A stretch of 64,000 nucleotides of DNA, from positions 125,629 to 189,628 of the forward strand of contig KV419427.1 of NCBI GenBank assembly GCA_001630475.1, given 5' to 3'. Both the position numbers and the translations under genes were made by a program. This document shows positions 23,634 to 35,095 of this stretch, piece after piece. The notes under the pieces are model-generated. The model did not search any database and was not told where the DNA came from. It saw nothing but the letters and a program-made list of their open reading frames with translations. Position 1 is the stretch's first letter. Each line of letters begins with the position of its first letter. This DNA comes from Sistotremastrum niveocremeum HHB9708. Lineage: Eukaryota; Basidiomycota; Agaricomycetes; Sistotremastrales; Sistotremastraceae.

Positions 23634-25839
23634 TCAAAGACTCTGATGAGTCGTGTCACGCTTTGAGCCACGCTCGTTCTTCAAAGTCTTCAACTCTTCG
23701 ACCGAAACGGTCGAGAACGCCCAAGTCAGCCAGTTACCGCCGCTTCTGACTGACGGCAGGCTCATATCCTCCAGAAGCTGATCTACGTACTGTGGCCATC
23801 TATGGAGGATATTAAGTAATAGATCCCACTCAGCACAAGACTAACGAACCCGAAGAAAACAATGTTGGCGCTATAGCTGTCGCTCGTCCAAAGCAACATG
23901 TTTGGGTAACGTTGTTGAACAAATGCAGCAACTCTGGCCGTTTCTGCCATAGCAGCCTCCACGGAAGATGGCAGTTTCAGAAACGGATCTCGAAGAAAGT
24001 ATGATGAAATCCAATGAGCAGCCGCTTCAAAAGTATATCCGTTATTAGATGAAAACTGTGTTCCGTGTGTGAGGATCAAGCCGTCCCAAAGAATAAACGT
24101 GCCGTTTAGCACGGAAACTTACAACAGCTCCATTGATGGCGAGATCATGCCGGAGGATAGACTTGGCGGGAACAAGACCCCGGTAGATCGAAAGCGCCCA
24201 TTGTTCGTTCTTGGGACGTGCTGCCGGAGGATTCTTTAGAGTTTCGTAATCCCATTTTTCAAAGGAATCTGGGATTGTCCGATTCAAGCCGATATCATCC
24301 GCGGTCTGTTCTGACGGCACAGGGAAGCCAAAATCATCCGTCAATTACGATCGCATCATAGTGTCAGGAAACATACTGTCGAAGAGACGCTCCCATGAGC
24401 TGCCATAGCCAGTGCCAAGGATGACCGCATCGGCGGGTATCGTTTCACCACTCTTCAATAAAACAGATCGTCCGTCATGTCCATAGCCAATAACCCGGGT
24501 AGGAGCGATCAACTCAATCTTGCCTTCTGTACATAGAGTAAAGAAGGAGTCGGTGGCATAGCTTTCGTCATTAACGCGGATAGACCAGAATACTGAGTGA
24601 GTTCTTCGAAGGGGAGAATCTCGAGGAATCTTGAGGAGATTGAACTAAGGTCTCAGGTCAGCAGGGGGAGCCGGAGAAGCTCGCAAAATACTCACTGAAT
24701 TGCTCTGTAAAGACTCCCAATAACTTTGCACTATCATACTCCCTATCCGCGTCTTATGTAGAAAGCGCCTTGCATACGTGTCATTGATTATTCACAGATT
24801 TTTGCTATTTTGTACACTTACTCGAGTCGACTTCGAAGATCTATTGTGGGCGACATGATCGACATGAGGCTACAAGTGGTCAGTTGAACACAACAGGCAG
24901 GCCGAACTTGGACAGAAGAACGTACCGGCTTCGACGTAAGAAAGCAGGCAACCAATCTGGGGCAGAAATAAAAGAATCCGCTGTTTCGAATACGACCTTG
25001 GTGCGAATCCCCTTCTTGCATAGAAATGCGGCGATACTAGATGGGATCAGTCATGCGCTATGAAGGATAGGGCATAACAGTACTCTTGTGTTGATTTGCC
25101 TCCTCCAACCAGAACAACGGTGGGCGAACTGCCGCCATCAGTGCTCTGTAAAGATGGGACTATATTCTCGACGTTGACCCAGAATTTGGACGAATGAATG
25201 ACTGGGATTTGGAGCGAAGACGGCGGTTGAAGTTCTGTTGGAATATTTGGTTCACTGCATCCCTGTCCACTCCTTCAGCAAACTTTGAAGTTAGGACATA
25301 CGGCAGTATAGGTGCTTACGCCGGTACATAGAACGATTTTGTCAAACTTCAGCTCCTCTGTCGAACCGTCTTTCAGGTTTCGAACAGTCATTATCCAACC
25401 CTCTCCGACCTCTGATTCGATGATAGTTTCCAAGGCATTTGGTCTTCTCACGTTGATGACTTCCGTTCTGAACCGAATGTGTCCCTTGAGATATTGACCG
25501 GCAAACGATTCCATGTAATCCGTCAGCTGGCTTCCTTTCAATCGGCTGGCTCCTACACCAGGCATGGGCAAGCTAGAGAAATGATATTCTCCGTGTACGC
25601 TGAGGTAATGTCAGAAATCGACCAGTGCACACTGTACAAAGCGAGTGAAAAACTGACTTGTTGAGACGAAGGGCTGGGTAAACTCTTTCACCAGCCCATG
25701 TTCCACCAGGAGTGGAGTCTCGTGTAATGAGAGTGAGATTATCAAACCCATCGTTTAAGAGTGTTTTGCCAGTGATGAGAGCGGAGGCCCCTGCGCCAAC
25801 GATAGCGACCGCGACTGTTGAAGGTTGGATGCGGGACAT
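23634..25839 (-). CDS. Flavin-containing monooxygenase-like protein 1
   Basis: Multi-exon FAD/NAD(P)H enzyme of the fungal FMO-like group. Exon 1 carries the FAD loop AIVGAGASALITGKTL and GGTWAGERVYP. Exon 2 has SQLTDYMESFA, LKFDKIVLCTG and VIHSSKFW. The second nucleotide loop is VVLVGGGKSTQE. Then come APDWLPAFLRR, AVILGTGYGSSWE and a C-terminal part with HWISSYFLRDPFLKLP and LPSVRSGGNWLTWAF. The third glycine of the FAD fingerprint is alanine (GAGASA), whereas the neighbouring paralogue keeps GAGASG. It lies head-to-tail with that paralogue (26228-28433), 390 bp apart, clearly a tandem duplication. The likely reaction is NADPH-dependent oxygenation of an N, S or carbonyl substrate, which is unknown. 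Confidence 0.85.
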
Positions 25840-26227
25840 GTTCGCAGTCAAAACGAAAGTGGGTCGGTTTCCACGAGTCCAGGGACACTAGGGACATGTT
25901 GATCGGTAGAGGCGGTAATTAAGGCGTCCAGAATTCTTTTCGCCGCCTGGAAGTCGAGCGCTAGGCCCATATAGGATTTTAGCAACGCTGCGACCTGCTT
26001 GCACCAGTTCGGACGCTGACTAATGACATGAGGCGGATTACTGAGCGATATATTTTTCTCGACCATACAGAAAGGTATCGTTATTATACATCGAACTTTA
26101 CAGGCTTATGAATATATAGATTAGGAGAGCGTAGGTAGAAGTCAAACAGGGGTCTTCGACGCTCACGTCCATACCACCACCACCACAATACTAGCACTCG
26201 AATCGGTGCCTTCGAATTCGAGGCACA

Positions 26228-28433
26228 TCAAATGCGTGTCTGCTTCAGAAACAGAGCACGGTTCCCATCGCGTTCTTCTTTAAGTGTCCTCAGTTCCATG
26301 ATGGAGACAGGACAAAAAGCCCATGTCAGAAAATTTCCTCCGCTTCTCATCGACGGCAGGCTCATGTCTTCCAATAATTGATCGGCGTGTTGTGGCCATC
26401 TAGCATGGATGAGTATTTGACAGATCGAATGGCTCGAAGATGAAGCATACCCAAAGAAGACATTGTTAGCACTATAGCTGTCATTCACCCAAAGGAGAAT
26501 GTCCGGCCATCGCTGCCGGACGAACGCAGCCACTCTAGATGCTTCCGCGAGCGCAGCTTCCACAGAAGATGGAAGCTTAAGGAATGGGTCACGGAGGAAG
26601 TACGAGGAAATCCAGTGTGCCGATGTCTCAAAAGTATAGCCATTGCCCACCGAGAACTAGGACGGCGATATGGTCAATATATGGGACCGGAAGACGCGAC
26701 CCTTCAGATAATGGCAGTAATTATTGGACGCACCACAGCGCCATTGACGGCTATATCGTGTCTCAGGATGGACTTTGCAGGTACGAGACCTCTGTATACT
26801 GACAGAGACCATTGCTCGTTATCCGGATGAGCAGCAGGGGGATCCTTCAGTGTTTCGTAGTCCCATTTCTCGAAAGAAGTTGGAGCCGTGCGGGTCAGCC
26901 CGATTTGACTCGCGGTCTCCTCTGAAATGGGATGTCCGTGTCCGTCAGAGTTCAGGGGCATGGACGTCAGAAAGATAGCCTACCGTCAAACAACGGTTTC
27001 CAAGAACTGGTATATCCGGTTCCGAGTATGACCATGTCGGCGGCTATGGTCTCGCCGTTCTTTAATTTGACAGACTTCCCATCGTCACCATAGCCTATCA
27101 CGCGTGTAGGCGAGATTAACTCAATCTTGCCCTCATTTGTGAATGTGAAGAACGATTCGGGTACGTTGCTTTCGTCGTTGAGACGAATAGTCCATTGCGC
27201 GGGATGGGCGTTCCGCAGTGGAGAGTCTTTAGGAATTTTGAGCAGATCGTACTATGGGGCGATATGAGTTAGCAGGAACGACAGACGTAGCGATGGATTT
27301 TCAACTGACGGAGCTTTCCTGCATATTCTTCCAATGAGCACGCACAATTTTGGCTCCCAACTTTGTTGTATGCAAAAACCGCCTAAAGGGAAGTGAGACT
27401 TTGTGGTGCAGGGCCCAAAAATGAAAACTTGCTCTAGTCGAGTCCGCAGATCCATACTCGGAGACATGATTGACAGCATACTGGGCGATTTTGCAAGTTT
27501 TAGGTGAGTTGTCGCGGACAGTGATCAAGCTCACCGGCAATGGCGGAGGAATGCAGGCATTGCATCGGGAGCACAGACGAAACAATCGGCCTTCTCAAAA
27601 ACGACCTTCGTACGGATGCCTTTCTTACATAGGAACGTCGCAATACTATGCGATAGTCAGCGTATGAAGGCTAAAACAAGTGACAACTATACTCTTGCGT
27701 CGACTTTCCGCCGCCCACCAGCACCACTGTGGAAGGGTTGAGGGTATCTGTGGTCTTCAGAGATGACAGTGTTGGTTCGAGGTTGGTCCAGAATTTGGAT
27801 GAGTGCATGACGGGAATTGTCACTGAGGACGGCGGCTCCAGTTCAGCGGGGATATATAGCTGGCTGCAACCCTTATAGTTACATTCATAAGTTAGCCATC
27901 ATACGGGAAAATCATTACTCACTCCTGTGCAAAGGACGATCTTATCGAACTTGAGCTGCTCCGTGCTGTCGTCCTTCAAGTTTCGGATTGTGACTATCCA
28001 TCCCTCCTCATCGCGGGCTTCAACAATTGGGCCATCAGTCTTGGGCCTTCGAATGTTCAACACCTCTGTCTTGTATCGGAAATGTCCCTTCAGGAATGCA
28101 TCGGCAAAAGATTCCATGTAATCTTTGAGTTGACTTCCTTTGAGCCGAGTAGTTCCCTGGCCAGGCATAGGTAAGCTAGAAAAGTGATACTCTCCATGGA
28201 CGCTGCGTAAAAATCAGTACGTTCCAAAACTCAATGGCAATTGAGATTTACTTGTTCAAGCGTAGCTCTGGATATATCCTTTCGGCGGCCCACGTTCCTC
28301 CCGGGCTTGCATCGCGAGTGATAAGTGTCAGATTCGTGAACCCGTCGTCGAGAAGAGTTTTCCCGGTGATAAGGCCAGATGCACCTGCTCCAATGATAGC
28401 AACAGCAATCTCTGGGGGCGACGTTGGAGACAT
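26228..28433 (-). CDS. Flavin-containing monooxygenase-like protein 2
   Basis: Paralogue of the 23634-25839 gene with the same exon order. It starts MSPTSPPEIAVAIIGAGASG, an intact GxGxxG loop, and continues with GGTWAAERIYPELRLNK. Further marks are SQLKDYMESFADAFLKGH, KFDKIVLCTG, HSSKFW and a second Rossmann loop near 27720. The C terminus has HWISSYFLRDPFLKLP and DQLLEDMSLPSMRSGG and ends FLKQTRI. All splice sites checked are GT-AG. The gene reads minus and is followed 390 bp downstream by its twin. The intact FAD loop makes this the more probable active copy. Confidence 0.85.
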
Positions 28434-28737
28434 GACTGTCGTGTGAGCCTGGTAAGATCGCCAAGGCTATATATACTCGTATAAGTTCACGGGCCAAGGC
28501 ACCCGCGGACAGCTTCTTGGCGACTGATTTCTTTAAAAAGGCGGCGTCCCTATATGTCACCTGAACACGAGGCTAGTGTCGAGAACAACTTCAAGGTTTT
28601 ACCTTTAGTTTTGCCGGTGGCTCAGCGCTCAGCGATCGAAGTAATCTGCTGGGCGCTATCAAAATGCCGAATTGCGCCGAAGACTACCTGTACAGAGCGA
28701 ACGCTCAACACTTATTTGGAAGAGAGCCGCTAATTAG

Positions 28738-28809
28738 GCCGTCGTGGCCAAATGGTAAGGCGCACGCTTCCTAAGCGTGAGATTGCGGGTTCGAGCCCCG
28801 TCGTCGGTA
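28738..28809 (+). tRNA. tRNA-Arg (anticodon CCT)
   Basis: A 72-nt cloverleaf without intron. The D stem is GCC/GGC. The anticodon stem CACGC/GCGTG encloses the loop TTCCTAA (anticodon CCT, reading AGG). The variable loop is AGATT. The T arm is GCGGG-TTCGAGC-CCCGT. The acceptor GCCGTCG/CGTCGGT pairs except for one T-T mismatch at 5:68 and a G-T at 1:72; the discriminator is A. A-box-like TGGCCAAATGG and B-box GGGTTCGAGCC are present. The next 30 bp hold several T runs but no long clean T-tract. Confidence 0.88.
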
Positions 28810-29036
28810 TTGGCTTCTTTTTGTACCTTTGTTTTAACTTTGTGCGCTTCTATTCGGTGTCTCCCCGTTCTCCAGCCGCTTTGCATCCGATTTCGCCTTT
28901 GGTGGCTCTCGACACATTAAGGGGTTTTATGACTAAGTAATCAACGATCTTTTTGGCGGCGCGATAATGGTCTGAACACCCTCGGCAAACGTGTCGTTAC
29001 TCCTATCGTTTTATCCGTTTTTTCCCCGAGGTCTTC

Positions 29037-29999
29037 ATGGCTGCTCCAGAGTATCCTTCTGCTCCTGGTTCATGGAAGAACTTGGGCTCAGCTTATTGGT
29101 TCCTCTTTCCGCCGACAAGGCCTGATACGCCTCTGTTGGACGGAGCCTATCATCCTCTGGAAGGCGCCTTTTCAGCCACGAAGACAGGGCAGTTCAAAGG
29201 TGGTCTTGGGAGCGTGCAAGTAGTCCGGTATACTGATACACCCGTCGGTGAGCTCCAGAAAATTCCGCCCCACTCGTAGATATGAACGTATGACAACGTG
29301 CCAGGTCCCTACGACGAATTGATATACATTCCTGGAGAATTTGACAATCCCGTCAATGGAATGTCTGGGCTGCGCATCACCAGGATTTATGTGTCAACAG
29401 AAGCGTCAATCTACAACGGTCAGTCTTATTTGACTGGAGTGGTGGCTGTCGCTGTCGCTGACGATGACGATGGTCTTTCTGCAGGTCGCAGGAATTGGAA
29501 TGTGCCGAAGCATCTGGCTCGCTTCGAGTTCACTTCGTCTCCAACTGGAACTCTTGATATCAGAGTTTTTTCGCCATCAGTGTCGACCAGTGCTCCATTT
29601 TTCTCAGCCACGGTCCAGCCCGTCAGATTCGTGCCCAGTTTCCCTCTCAGCACTTCGTACATGCCCTCAACACCGTTGATCCAACCGCCACTTCCTGAAG
29701 CTTCAGCTTTCCCCTCATCTCTCCTTGAGGAAGGAGAAGAAGCTGCGGCGTTGATAGGGACGGACAACTGGTGGTCGATTGACCCTGTGATCAAAGGCAA
29801 AGTCCGCCTTATCTGGGTCCAACCGAATCTCGCGCCCAGGGCCGGAGGTGGCAAATCAGTAAAAGTATTAGGTGATGGAGAAGGGTTCCCCAGTGTGCAG
29901 CCCTGGACCATAGGTTTGGAATGGCTTGATGGTATGGATTTACTTTTTCCTGAGGGCGAAAAAGTGACTGCAGGCAAGGCGGAGAAAAAGAAAGCATGA
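29037..29999 (+). CDS. Acetoacetate decarboxylase-fold protein
   Basis: Three exons give about 270 residues. Exon 1 (29037-29249) starts MAAPEYPSAPGSW. An intron to about 29304 joins PVG to PYDELIYIPGEF, a motif I associate with fungal ADC-like proteins. A 66-nt intron (29419-29484, GTCAGT...TGCAG) contains no stop and is in frame, so retention would insert 22 residues without breaking the protein. After it, RRNWNVPKHLARFEF is the second family mark. The C-terminal half includes VRLIWVQPNLAPR and WTIGLEWLDG. The catalytic lysine of bacterial ADC cannot be assigned by eye; K in VPKHLARF is the obvious candidate to test. The gene is 230 bp downstream of the tRNA and convergent with the small membrane protein. 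Confidence 0.75.
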
Positions 30000-30309
30000 C
30001 AGGTATCTGTAACCTCATTGCGTGTCCAGTTCTCGTATTTGTACATATGCATCATTCAGTGACCAGCAGCGCTTGCGGTGCCAGATAAGGCGTATAAGGC
30101 GTAGATTTTTGGCATTCCTCTATAGGCGACGTAAAGGTGGTATGACGAAAAGCAGAAATGATGTTGTATACATGGGCAGAGAGAACAATGAGATAGCAAC
30201 GAAAAGCGACAAATAATATACAGCAGCGAACATACTCCTGCAGTCAGACATGAATATTGTAATTGATGCATAGCGATAGCACGTACCAGCGAAATATCCA
30301 GACTCAGAC

Positions 30310-30970
30310 TCAGCTCATCCCCCTTGGACTTGGACTGGGCCCATCATTTTTATGTAGAACTCTAATATCCCCTCCGGTTGAGTCAGCGAATGCCTCTAAA
30401 GCCTCGAGCGACGCCGTCGAGGTGTTGCTTGCATCGGCGCCTGCCACAGCGGGCAAAGGTTCGTCTCTGGGGAGTTCGTGTTCATTCTCGTCATAGTCAT
30501 CCAAGAATGTCTCGGCGGGTGGGCCTTGATCTCCCTCGTCCAGTCTGATCGCACCGCTTCTCTTGGGCCACGAGACGTCCTTCAGCCTACAAGTTACCAG
30601 GAGAAAGTCGTGTCAAGCTTTTCGCATGCAAAACAGAAGGTTGAGGCGTACTTGTGCTGAACAACATATTTGAGACTAGACGCTCGTCTCCATAGAATGA
30701 ATAACAACGACGCTGTTGCAACACTGAACAGGATGAGCCAAGGTGCGAGTGTGCTTAGGGACACGGATGGTTCTGGTTTCGGACTTGGTTTAGGTTCTGA
30801 ATTCGTGACCTCAAGCCCCCACCGACGTCCACAGTATAACAGCGTATGCATACCTCCCACTGGAACGAGCATGCTTTGCCAGCAGCGGTGTACCTTCGAG
30901 CTCACTGACTCGGAGGGTGAGCGGAAGCGGAGTTACCGGCGGACGGCGCGGCTTCGTGTTCGGCAGTCAT
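30310..30970 (-). CDS. Small single-pass membrane protein, unknown
   Basis: I do not recognise this gene. A clear coding stretch reads PKPEPSVSLSTLAPW followed by a hydrophobic helix (LILFSVATASLLFILW), then positively charged RRASSLKYVVQHK. A 65-nt intron at about 30588-30653 (GTACGC...TTGTAG) leads to LKDVSWPKRSGAIRLDEGD and an acidic, Ser/Pro-rich tail ending SPSPRGMS. Upstream, GTATGC...CCAAG (about 30800-30850) looks like another intron joining a short N-terminal exon (SELEGTPLLAKHARS). The true start is uncertain; ATG at 30970 or 30872 are candidates. The positive-inside pattern suggests a cytosolic tail. Confidence 0.5.
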
Positions 30971-31239
30971 GAATTTGCATGAGTTCTTATTTTACCCTCT
31001 GAGAGACTTATCCTACAGGTGATTAGAAGGGATGGCCACAGTTTTTCTGTCCTTCACAAATTGGATCAGTAGAATATTTCAACTTTCCCAACCTTTTTCT
31101 ATATATAGACGGTGTTCCCGGCCATATAAGGTTAGGTTCGCGTTACATGTACAAGGCATTATGCATTATGAGTGTAAATTGTAACTGCGACTTCAATGTC
31201 AAGGCGAACAACAGGTAAGAGTGATTTGTTTTAGGGGTT

Positions 31240-31780
31240 ATCTGAAGGAATTGCGCGCAGGAATCTGAGCAGGAGCCAGATCTTGCGTCCCAGGAAACTG
31301 GGATATTAGCACGCCGCTTGCCACGACGCGAGTCTTCCAATTGCTAACAGTCAGAGGATCAGCCAAGTATTCCGGGGCGCCTTCCCTTGAAGGATTGAAT
31401 ACGAGGCCCCTTCGAGAGTTGCCGGGAATTGGCAGATGGTCAGAATTTAGCGTCAGTTAACCAATTGAGAGCTCAGAGCATACGGCATGACGATTTGATG
31501 GAGCCAAAGTAAATCAGATGTCCAACTGTATATGTTAGAATTGTCTTGGCCGAGGCGAACCCAAGTTTGTTCGACAGAATTGGAGAAGCCGATTGAGTAC
31601 AAAAGTGCAACACAGACGCCAGCGTGATGCACAGTGCAGACTTCAGAAAGGACAAAATTTCATGAATTTTCACTCGAGAGGATGGGAAGCTCAGCGGGGA
31701 GTAGATAAGCTCTGGAGAGTGTGTCGGTCAAAGGGAAGGAGCTACTTGAGTGATGTGAGCTCTGGAGCTACCAGCAGACG
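31240..31780 (-). other. Unresolved coding-like stretch
   Basis: On the minus strand a frame reads RRGLVFNPSREGAPEYLADP and continues TVSNWKTRVVASGVLISQFP to a stop near 31247. The amino-acid balance is protein-like, and upstream on the same strand LGQDNSNIYSW is preceded by a further open stretch. Splice signals are ambiguous and no family came to mind. It could be the 3' end of an intron-rich gene whose body lies at 31.5-32.7 kb, or a decayed gene. Confidence 0.3.
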
Positions 31781-34184
31781 TTGATGGTATACATGGACAG
31801 GGGCCCGAACTCCCGTGTAACCGGAGGCTAAACGCCATCCCGAGTTCAATGGAAACGCATCATCGAAACTGCGGCTGAAATGGTTGCCGGTGGAAGAACT
31901 GGCATCAATACATATATCAGTATTGTGCAAATTTGACCTGACATTCCTTTGCGACCCTTCACTCGGTCTTGAACAGCCGTGTCTTTGTCCCAGATAAGAG
32001 CGTGTGAGTCTCGATATGATTTGTCTCAAGTGTGGTTTAAAATATCTGAAAATCTTCGTCAGGTTTATTGAGCCAATTGAACCCTGGCGATCTCAGCATT
32101 CTAGACAGTACGATGAAAGACACTTCCAAAGAAATTGAGTAACAGATTTCCAAGATTCGCACCATTTGCGAACATTAAGTGAAATAATCGCATCAGCGGA
32201 GCTCTGCGGTACGTCGGATAAGAGGCTTGGACAGCTATCAAGTTTCTTCCATGGACATCAAAACCGGATGTCAAGAGATACCAAGGCCTTTTTCGCAGAT
32301 ATACGGACCGGACGAGAAGATGTAGATCATAGCGGTCGCGATGATTGGCGATGCATACGGCCAGGAAAGAAATGGGTGCTATGTGGTATGAGCCCAATCA
32401 CTTGTACGACGCCCATAGTTCAAGTCTTTCGAAGTTGTGACCGAGAGCAGCACGAGATGACTGATGTATCATGCGGCCGCCAGTTCGGTGGGCCTATAGT
32501 AGAGTCTAAGGGGGAGAAGGGAAGGGTCGTCGAATCTGTCATGACCGGATTGGTCTCTGGACAATCTGTACGGAATGAGTATGATATCGATGCCCATCGA
32601 TTGCAGAGGAAATGGCAAGATGACACAAACGGATCGGGTAGAACTCTTTCAAGTTAATTAAACTGCTGTCTGGTCATGGTAGAAATGTTCGTGGAATCCG
32701 CCGGATGTTTCTTGCACCGACCGTTGATCATCAATTTAAGCTGCGCCCGTGTCTGCACACCATACTAGTCTGGGCACCTCCATCTTCATCTGGTCTCCTC
32801 CGTGCCAACGGTAGCAGCGAAACAAGACTCTCAAGACCTTGCACGACCAGGAAGTCCGTTCCGTTGCCAGCCAAATGCGCATTGCGGAGCTTCTTTCATC
32901 CCGCAAGGATAATGAGGAAAGGGACACAGGGATGGTCAAGGGCCGTGATCAACAGTGGACGTCTTCATACGTCAAAACGAAGGCACACGTAGGATGAGTC
33001 CTGGAATATATGTCGGTAAGCTCGATCTCTTTAAAAGGGGGGCCTGGATGCGAATCTGTCCACTCGAAATCGCGGGGCCGTACTGGGCCATAACGGTCGC
33101 CCTTACACCCAATCATGCGCGCTTGTCCATGTCCTCCTATTTGCTGTCGTGACGATGGGGGATATTGAGTTCAAAATAGCGATCCTCGGAGCTGAGTCGT
33201 CGAACCTCTCGGCTTGCAATTCTCCTCTCCTCAGGCCACAGCTTCCGTCGTCGAGGAAGACTGTGCCGTTCGGAAAGTGATACGATTTAGCTGCCTTGCT
33301 ATTTCATCCTGTAATGATGCCACATTCTGATATGCGATCTTCGTAACAGTCTTCAGAAACGAAACCTTACTTGGCATCGCTCTAAGGACCCCAAAGAGCT
33401 ATTACGCATGTAATGGAAAACCGAATCTACGGTCCAAAGCTTTCTGATTATGCGCTGGTTTACGGGTGTGGTGTCACTGCAAGACGTCACCGACTGGTCG
33501 TCATACTCTGTGCTGGGTGGAGCATTGGCGGTAATGGCGCCTCGGAGGATGTCTTGGTAGCATCTCCAGCCTATATTTCAGCTGCTTTTGACAAATGCAG
33601 GAACTTAAACACAGTGAGGTTGTACGAACCTTCAACGCACGATGCACGCCGAGTCACATGGGCCACTGCATGTCACTCGTGAGGGCCCATCTCGAAGACT
33701 CGAACGAGACCCGCACAGTCCGGTTCCGGTCGCACGGACAGCAACATAATTAGCTGCCACCATCAAGAAAAAGCGGATCCCATATTGAAGAGGATAGTCG
33801 CCGGGCAGACTTGTCTGAAAGTCGGCTTATGGTATGGACGGCTTGTGATATACTGTGTCCACCTAATGTTCATGAGGTACTCATGCTGAGGACGCCCGAG
33901 GTTTTCTGAGTTAGCAAAACCTCACAACGCTCAGGAGGAGTGCACGGGTGGAATACTTGCGCGTCCGGTCCAGGAATCTGCCGAACAATCCATTCACGCT
34001 TCAAGTTCATGGCCCGAGCCCCTTAGCATGTATACCCTCTCCTCTCCTCTGGCTTGAGCCTACACAACCCTTTAAGCTATCAAACGCTCATCGTGGGCTT
34101 ATTTCGAGGCCTTTAGACGTTGTACATATGTGGCCCTATTGAACACTCTTTACGGTTTCACGCTCCGCTTCTACAAAACCACCC
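31781..34184. other. Intergenic or unrecognised, about 2.4 kb
   Basis: Open frames up to 163 codons exist on both strands but have no recognisable motif, paralogue or consistent intron pattern. No TIR, LTR or poly-A tail was seen. Confidence 0.4.
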
Positions 34185-35095
34185 ATGCACGCTGTAGGCT
34201 CCTTGTCAGGCAATTCAGGAGATGGACCCGAAAAGAATCGACGAGGAGATCCTGAAAAGCCAACACCAACAGGCCCCCGCATCCGGACCACAAAAGGTCT
34301 GCTCCCTATCTCGACGGATGTCGTCAACGCAGAACTCTGACACGGATAGGTAGCTTGTGATCGATGTCGAGCCTCAAGAATCAAGTGTGAACCCAGTCGT
34401 CAGGAGAATGCATGTCGAGCATGTCTGAGTCATGAAGTTGGTGGGTCGTCCCCGTTTTATTGTCTTGTCGCTTGTAAACCCCTGTCTCTTCAGAATGTGT
34501 TTTCACTTGTAAGGACATTCCTCACGGTCAAGAAAATCTTAAGGATGCATCAACTTAGCCCCCACACGCAAACGTGGACCACCTAAAGGGTGCGTTCTCT
34601 TATGTCTTTCGGACCGCTTTTCTGAATCCTGATACAAAACTGATGTTTATACTCGTCGTCCAGCCATCTAAGAATGCTTGAGAACCAACTTTACGAAGCG
34701 GAGGCCGTCATAGGAATCCTGCAATCGCTGCCCGATGAGAGCTTTCGTTCCGCCTTCCGAGAGATGGCAGGAGACCCAATTGCTGGCAGAGTCCTACAGC
34801 GAATTGCCCAAGCGCCGTACGGAAGATTTGGCCCGGATCAAGATCAAGAGTATTATGAAACTAGGGAGTCCGACAACGAAACAACAGGTGTGCTCTCTTG
34901 TCATTTTCATGTTACCGGTACCCCATTTAAGCCTGAAGCGGGCCATTCTCAGGTAGTGGGCATTCGAGAGCCGCCCAACAGGCTGGCCCAAGTGTAGAGT
35001 GGCAAGATCAGATGATCGCAAGGATCGCACATGCCAGACCCGAAATCGATGACGATATCGAATCAGAAGATGAAGAAGACGAGCAATCAAACTGA
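34185..35095 (+). CDS. Short Zn2Cys6 (Gal4-type) DNA-binding protein
   Basis: Assembled from six exons: 34185-34296, 34354-34440, 34494-34508, 34559-34589, 34664-34887 and 34953-35095. The spliced protein has about 200 residues. After GPRIRTTK comes the binuclear zinc cluster CDRCRASRIKC, then EPSRQENACRACLSHEVEC. All six cysteines have the standard spacing (2, 6, 8, 2, 6). RKRGPPKGHLRMLENQL follows, the linker plus coiled-coil dimerisation start usual in basidiomycete Gal4-type factors. Then LYEAEAVIGILQSL, a helical stretch, and an acidic end (EIDDDIESEDEEDEQSN). Exon 3 is only 15 nt, and the phases connect only if it is included. The large middle homology domain of most such regulators is absent. 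It is probably a nuclear regulator; targets are unknown, but FMO and ADC-like genes lie nearby. Confidence 0.75.

Noticed and set aside
32166-32657. 163-codon plus-strand open frame
   Set aside because: No start context, no motif, no paralogue, and a competing frame on the other strand. Not supported as a gene.
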